Below, piece after piece: positions 41,863 through 45,464 of a stretch of 45,464 nt of DNA. Both the position numbers and the translations under genes were made by a program. The notes under the pieces were generated by a model. It saw only the letters and a program-made list of their open reading frames with translations, did not search any database and was not told the DNA's origin. This stretch comes from Rhodospirillaceae bacterium. Lineage in GTDB: Bacteria > Pseudomonadota > Alphaproteobacteria > UBA6615. Within the stretch, counting starts at the first letter, position 1. Every line of letters begins with the position of its first letter. Location: the NCBI GenBank assembly GCA_002724635.1, contig PBPM01000113.1, positions 1 through 45,464 of the forward strand, written 5' to 3'.

Positions 41863-43625
41863 CAGGCATTAAGCTCGGCGCGGCGTTTCGCGGTGGCATC
41901 AAGATCGATATTTCCAGTTTCGTCGACAACCACACCGTAGACGTCGCGCGCACGCTCGACCGAAACATAATCCTCCGCCACGTCGCGCGCGACCATCTCC
42001 GGCTCACGATCCGTGGGATCGCCGTAGCCGCCGCCGCCGCAGGATTGCGAGCTGATGAGCTCGCCGGCCACTAGGTTGACCACCGCGCAGTTCGGCAGAT
42101 CCTCGCGCGCGTTGTTACGGGTGATCTTGTACTGGCCGGATACCGAACCACCGAGGCCGCCACGCACGCCCTTCGGACCGTTAATGCCGCCGTCGCTGAC
42201 ATATGCGACATCGAGGTTGCCGACCCGGGGACCAAACTCCGTATATGCAGACCGGGCACCGCAGTATTTCCCGGCGCCCTCCGTGTCCCGAGCGAAAGTC
42301 CGCGTCTTCACGTAGATCGGCTGGCGTAGTTCATCGAGTTCGATTGAGTCCTGATAGCAGAGCCCGCCATTACCAACATGGCAGATGGACTGCCAGCAAT
42401 CCGCATCCGGCGCACCGGCGCCACCCGTGAGGCCAAGAAACACTTGGTTGACGAAGGGCTCTCCCCGTTCTGGGTCGGTTCCCGACACAACGCCGACGGC
42501 TGGCGGAATAATCGCGCCGCACTCGGCGAGCCCAAACCCATCCGCGATCTCAGCAATGGCCGCCTGAGTTGGGTTGGCGACCCGGTCGGCGATGTTCGTG
42601 GTCGCCGCCGAACAGGACGTGGGATGTTTCGGAATTCCGCACACTGAACCCTCGCGCAACAGCACCTTTATACGCCGAAACGAGCCGGCATTCTTGGGCA
42701 CCGAATGGTCGATAGAATTGAACACACCGACCATCGCCGCCGTTCGCGCGCAAGCCTCGGATAGGTTGAGACCACAGGGTTGAGTGTCCGGATTGTCCAT
42801 CAGGTCAACCGTCACCTCGGCGCCGTCGGGATCAACCGTCACCTTGCTGGTGATGGTTATGCCGTCTTCGGGGGTACCGGGGATCGCATCGTGGGTCGAG
42901 GTACGGGTCGCGCTGCCGGCCGGAAGTTGCCGAATCGCTCCGACCATCCGCTCCTCGGAATAGTCGAACCATTGTTCGTTGAAGGCCTCGAGCGTGTCCC
43001 AGCCGACCTCCCGGCCGAGCGCTAAGAGTTCGCGCTCTCCAATACGCGCTGCCCCTATCATCGCCAGATAATCGCCCCACCACTGATCGGGAACCCGGAT
43101 GCGTAGCCTGCACATCCGAACGATGTCCATGTTGTGCTCATAGTTTTCCTGTACCTTCACGGCCGGAAAGATCAGCGCACCCTCCTCGTACACGTCCCGC
43201 GCAGTACCGTGATAGGTGGTGGGGATCGAGTTACCGATGTCGGCCTGGTGCGCCTTCGCCGCCATCGTGTAGCGGTGGATGCCTTCGTCGTCGATCACTG
43301 GTACCAGAATCGTGTGATCGGCCGGGTGCGAGCAGCCGTGATAGGGCGAGTTGTGCAGGAACGCGTCCCCACGCTTCAGCTCCGGATGGTAAACCTTCAT
43401 GGTCGCCGCCATCATGTCCGGTCCCGACAGCACGTGGATCGGCAGACTCTCGGCGACCGCCGCGAGCTGGTCGCCGGCGGTTAAGATGCAACAGGAAAAG
43501 TCGCGCGCGATGTTGAGCACACCGGACCGACCGGTGCGCATAAGGGTGTTGCCCATCTTGCGTGAGATGCCCTCTAGACGATTGGATAGGAGTGCGAGTT
43601 GTACGCCGTCGATCTTTTCTGCCAT
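41862..43625 (-). CDS. hyuB: Hydantoinase B/oxoprolinase-family subunit, copy 2
   Basis: The 587-aa protein is a close paralogue of the following gene, with nearly the same blocks throughout (LLSNRLEGISRKMGNTLMRTG, DFSCCILTAGDQL, HPTSCSAATTNIADRV, SSQSCGGGGYG). The many shared stretches suggest a tandem duplication. It follows the hydantoinase A gene by 11 bases with GGGGAGG before the ATG, and is followed by its paralogue with a one-base overlap. HyuB subunits carry the part of the complex that releases the open amide, while HyuA binds ATP. The substrate may be a hydantoin, oxoproline or related lactam. Confidence 0.94.
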   Translation of the reverse strand: MAEKIDGVQLALLSNRLEGISRKMGNTLMRTGRSGVLNIARDFSCCILTAGDQLAAVAESLPIHVLSGPDMMAATMKVYHPELKRGDAFLHNSPYHGCSHPADHTILVPVIDDEGIHRYTMAAKAHQADIGNSIPTTYHGTARDVYEEGALIFPAVKVQENYEHNMDIVRMCRLRIRVPDQWWGDYLAMIGAARIGERELLALGREVGWDTLEAFNEQWFDYSEERMVGAIRQLPAGSATRTSTHDAIPGTPEDGITITSKVTVDPDGAEVTVDLMDNPDTQPCGLNLSEACARTAAMVGVFNSIDHSVPKNAGSFRRIKVLLREGSVCGIPKHPTSCSAATTNIADRVANPTQAAIAEIADGFGLAECGAIIPPAVGVVSGTDPERGEPFVNQVFLGLTGGAGAPDADCWQSICHVGNGGLCYQDSIELDELRQPIYVKTRTFARDTEGAGKYCGARSAYTEFGPRVGNLDVAYVSDGGINGPKGVRGGLGGSVSGQYKITRNNAREDLPNCAVVNLVAGELISSQSCGGGGYGDPTDREPEMVARDVAEDYVSVERARDVYGVVVDETGNIDLDATAKRRAELNA

Positions 43626-43636
43626 AGGAGCCTCCC

Positions 43637-45464
43637 CTAATGCGCTGCCGGCGTAATGCCGGGCACGATCGAAACGCTGCCTGATGCGCGTCGCTCGGCT
43701 TTCGCCCCGGGATCGACCACAACGGTCGTGAACGGCGATTCGATGATCGCCGGGCCGGGAAGCTGTTCACCCGCCTTCATAGACTCGAAGCGGCGAACCG
43801 TGGCGTCCACATAGCCGGTCTCTGCGAAATAGACCTTGCGGGTGCCGTCGACGGACAGCTTCGTATCGGCGGCAGCCAGCGACCCACTTTCGCTCTCTTT
43901 GAGTCGGCACTTTACCGACGCAGTCCAGCCTACGACCTCGATCCCGGATTCCGGATCGTTGATGGCGAAGATATCCTCATGGACCTTGTGGAACTCCGTG
44001 ATTAATGCCTGAAGATCCGCCTCACTCTCGAACCGCCGCGTTGCAAGCGGCACCTCGATCTCCCAGACCTGTTCGGGATAACGCGCCTCGGCGAAGAATT
44101 CGATGGTCTGGCTAATCGACCCCTGCCCCGGGCCGTCGATGAATTCACTGCAGCGATCCTCGAGCTGACCGAGGATCGCGTTGACGCCGTCGGCATCGAA
44201 GGCCTCGGAGGTGGCAAAGAAGGTCCGCGTGTATTGCGAATGCAGATCCGACATCATGGCGCCAGCCGCGCTGAGGGCCGCGCCGACCTCAGGGATCACG
44301 ACCCGCCCGCTACCCAGACGCCGGGCAATCGCGGTCGAGTTGAGACCGGCCGCACCGCCGCCGCCGATCAGGATCGCGTCGCGCGGATCGATGCCTTGGT
44401 TGACGGTGATATCGACGATGGCCTGCACCATGTTCTCGGTCGCAATCGCGATGATGGCAGCAGCGGCCTCCTCCAGGCCGATGCCCATCGGGGTGGCCAC
44501 GTCGCGCTCGATCGCGCCACGAGCGGCTTCGGGATCGAGAGACATGGAGCCACCGAGGAAAAATTCCGGGTCGAGATAGCCGAGAACCAGCGAGGCATCT
44601 GTCACCGTCGGCTTATCGCCACCATTGCCATAGCAGGACGGTCCCGGCACCGCACCGGCGCTCTGGGGACCGACATGCAGCATGCCCCCGTCGTCGACCC
44701 AGGCTATGGAGCCGCCGCCCGCACCGATCGATTTCACATCGACCGACGGGAAGCCGGTCATATGGCCGCGATAGGGCTGACCAATCCAAGTTTCACGAGT
44801 CCAAGGAATCCGGCCGCGACGCACCAGACTGACGTCATAGGTAGTACCGCCCGTGTCAGCGATGACTGCAGTGTCCGAACCCTCGTCCTCACGCGCGAAA
44901 TACCGACCGGAGACCGGCGCCATCGACGGGCCCGAATTGATCAGATGGATGGGCTGCTCGGCGACATCGCCGGCGTCCATCATTCCGCCCTGGGATGTCA
45001 CGATCAGGACGCGCCCGCCGAATCCGGCGTCGGCGAGCCGACCCGTAAGATTGTGCATGTAGGCACTCATCAAAGGCTTTAGCGAGGCGTCAATCGCCGT
45101 CGAGGAGGCACGACGATACTCGCGCAGGGACGGGTTAAGCTCATGGGACAACGTAAAGGGCACACCCGGTAGGTGCTGTTCAATCAACTCGCCAACCCGA
45201 TCCTCATGCGCCGAATTGATGATCGACCACAATAAGCAGACCGCAATCGCCTCGACCTCTTGCGCATTTAGTTCCTTAAGGATTTCGATCACACGGCCCT
45301 CATTTAGGGGGTGCATCTCCGATGCGTCGGCCAAGATACGGCCCGGCACCTCGTAGGACAGCGCACGCGGTAGATAGGGCTGCGGATACGGCACGGTAAA
45401 GTTGAAGGGCTCCATACGGCCGCCCTCACGGTAGACCAGGATGTCACGGTGGCCCTCTGTGGTG
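43637..45464 (-). CDS. hyuA: Hydantoinase A/oxoprolinase-family subunit, N-terminus cut by window edge
   Basis: The ATP-binding partner of hydantoinase B, related to N-methylhydantoinase A and acetone carboxylase beta. Codons remain open past the first in-frame ATG (45415) to the window edge (TTEGHRDILVYREGGR before it), matching the G.RD.l segment of the family, so the start lies outside. The ATPase core shows ADTGGTTYDVSLVRRG and VKSIGAGGGSIAW; near the C-terminus are GGGGAAGLNS and PEVGAALSAAGAMMSD. It leads the run hyuA-hyuB-hyuB-hydrolase-SDR-SDR, all on the minus strand. Known relatives use ATP to open cyclic amides or to carboxylate ketones. Confidence 0.94.
   Translation of the reverse strand, partial: TTEGHRDILVYREGGRMEPFNFTVPYPQPYLPRALSYEVPGRILADASEMHPLNEGRVIEILKELNAQEVEAIAVCLLWSIINSAHEDRVGELIEQHLPGVPFTLSHELNPSLREYRRASSTAIDASLKPLMSAYMHNLTGRLADAGFGGRVLIVTSQGGMMDAGDVAEQPIHLINSGPSMAPVSGRYFAREDEGSDTAVIADTGGTTYDVSLVRRGRIPWTRETWIGQPYRGHMTGFPSVDVKSIGAGGGSIAWVDDGGMLHVGPQSAGAVPGPSCYGNGGDKPTVTDASLVLGYLDPEFFLGGSMSLDPEAARGAIERDVATPMGIGLEEAAAAIIAIATENMVQAIVDITVNQGIDPRDAILIGGGGAAGLNSTAIARRLGSGRVVIPEVGAALSAAGAMMSDLHSQYTRTFFATSEAFDADGVNAILGQLEDRCSEFIDGPGQGSISQTIEFFAEARYPEQVWEIEVPLATRRFESEADLQALITEFHKVHEDIFAINDPESGIEVVGWTASVKCRLKESESGSLAAADTKLSVDGTRKVYFAETGYVDATVRRFESMKAGEQLPGPAIIESPFTTVVVDPGAKAERRASGSVSIVPGITPAAH

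Overview
The window reads as a stretch of chromosome from a free-living proteobacterium. It is most likely an alphaproteobacterium with a marine or oligotrophic lifestyle, but that placement is inference from gene content and high GC, since no rRNA or housekeeping marker is present. Almost every gene belongs to a catabolic, transport or regulatory family: TRAP transporters, IclR and LysR regulators, Gfo/Idh/MocA dehydrogenases, short-chain dehydrogenases (SDRs), hydantoinase A/B, BKACE, intradiol dioxygenase, CoA transferase. I see no tRNA, rRNA, CRISPR array, phage gene, transposase or IS element.

Layout. 1-5.1 kb: an edge-truncated amidohydrolase (-) is divergent from a DapA-like aldolase/lyase; then come a BKACE-family enzyme, an SMP-30 lactonase with a terminator, and a YdjA-like nitroreductase (-). 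5.3-8.0 kb: a compact minus-strand operon of a polysaccharide-deacetylase/allantoinase-like hydrolase, a GhrA-like 2-hydroxyacid dehydrogenase and a 2-keto-4-pentenoate hydratase. 8.0-8.6 kb: no intact gene, but apparent remains of a TRAP large subunit and a GntR regulator. 8.6-12.5 kb: a MetE-like zinc methyltransferase, a GST, an OsmC gene broken by a one-base frameshift, and a CoxM/CoxS pair with no CoxL. 12.5-20.6 kb: a TRAP transporter (dctM, dctQ; dctP divergent), then cyclase, cyclase and HisD-like dehydrogenase in one minus-strand unit, with an SDR divergent from it. 20.7-24.7 kb: a bacterial deiodinase-family protein, glycerate 2-kinase, and amtB-glnK. 24.7-30.5 kb: a 3-hydroxyisobutyrate-dehydrogenase-like enzyme, an intradiol ring-cleavage dioxygenase divergent from an IclR regulator across a palindrome, a RutE-like nitroreductase, a class III CoA transferase, and a second IclR. 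30.7-36.2 kb: two Gfo/Idh/MocA enzymes and a luciferase-like flavin monooxygenase, then two LysR genes. 36.2-45.5 kb: an SDR, a truncated TauE/SafE fragment, and a long coupled minus-strand operon hyuA-hyuB-hyuB-serine hydrolase-SDR-SDR.

How it fits together. The genes look like several separate modules for uptake and stepwise oxidation or hydrolysis of organic acids, amides, lactones and aromatics, each with its own regulator. The least conventional module is TRAP plus HisD-like dehydrogenase plus two metal-ligand-variant cyclases plus SDR (12.5-20.6 kb); its substrate is unknown. The two decayed loci, the frameshifted osmC, the missing coxL and the truncated TauE suggest gene turnover in this segment.
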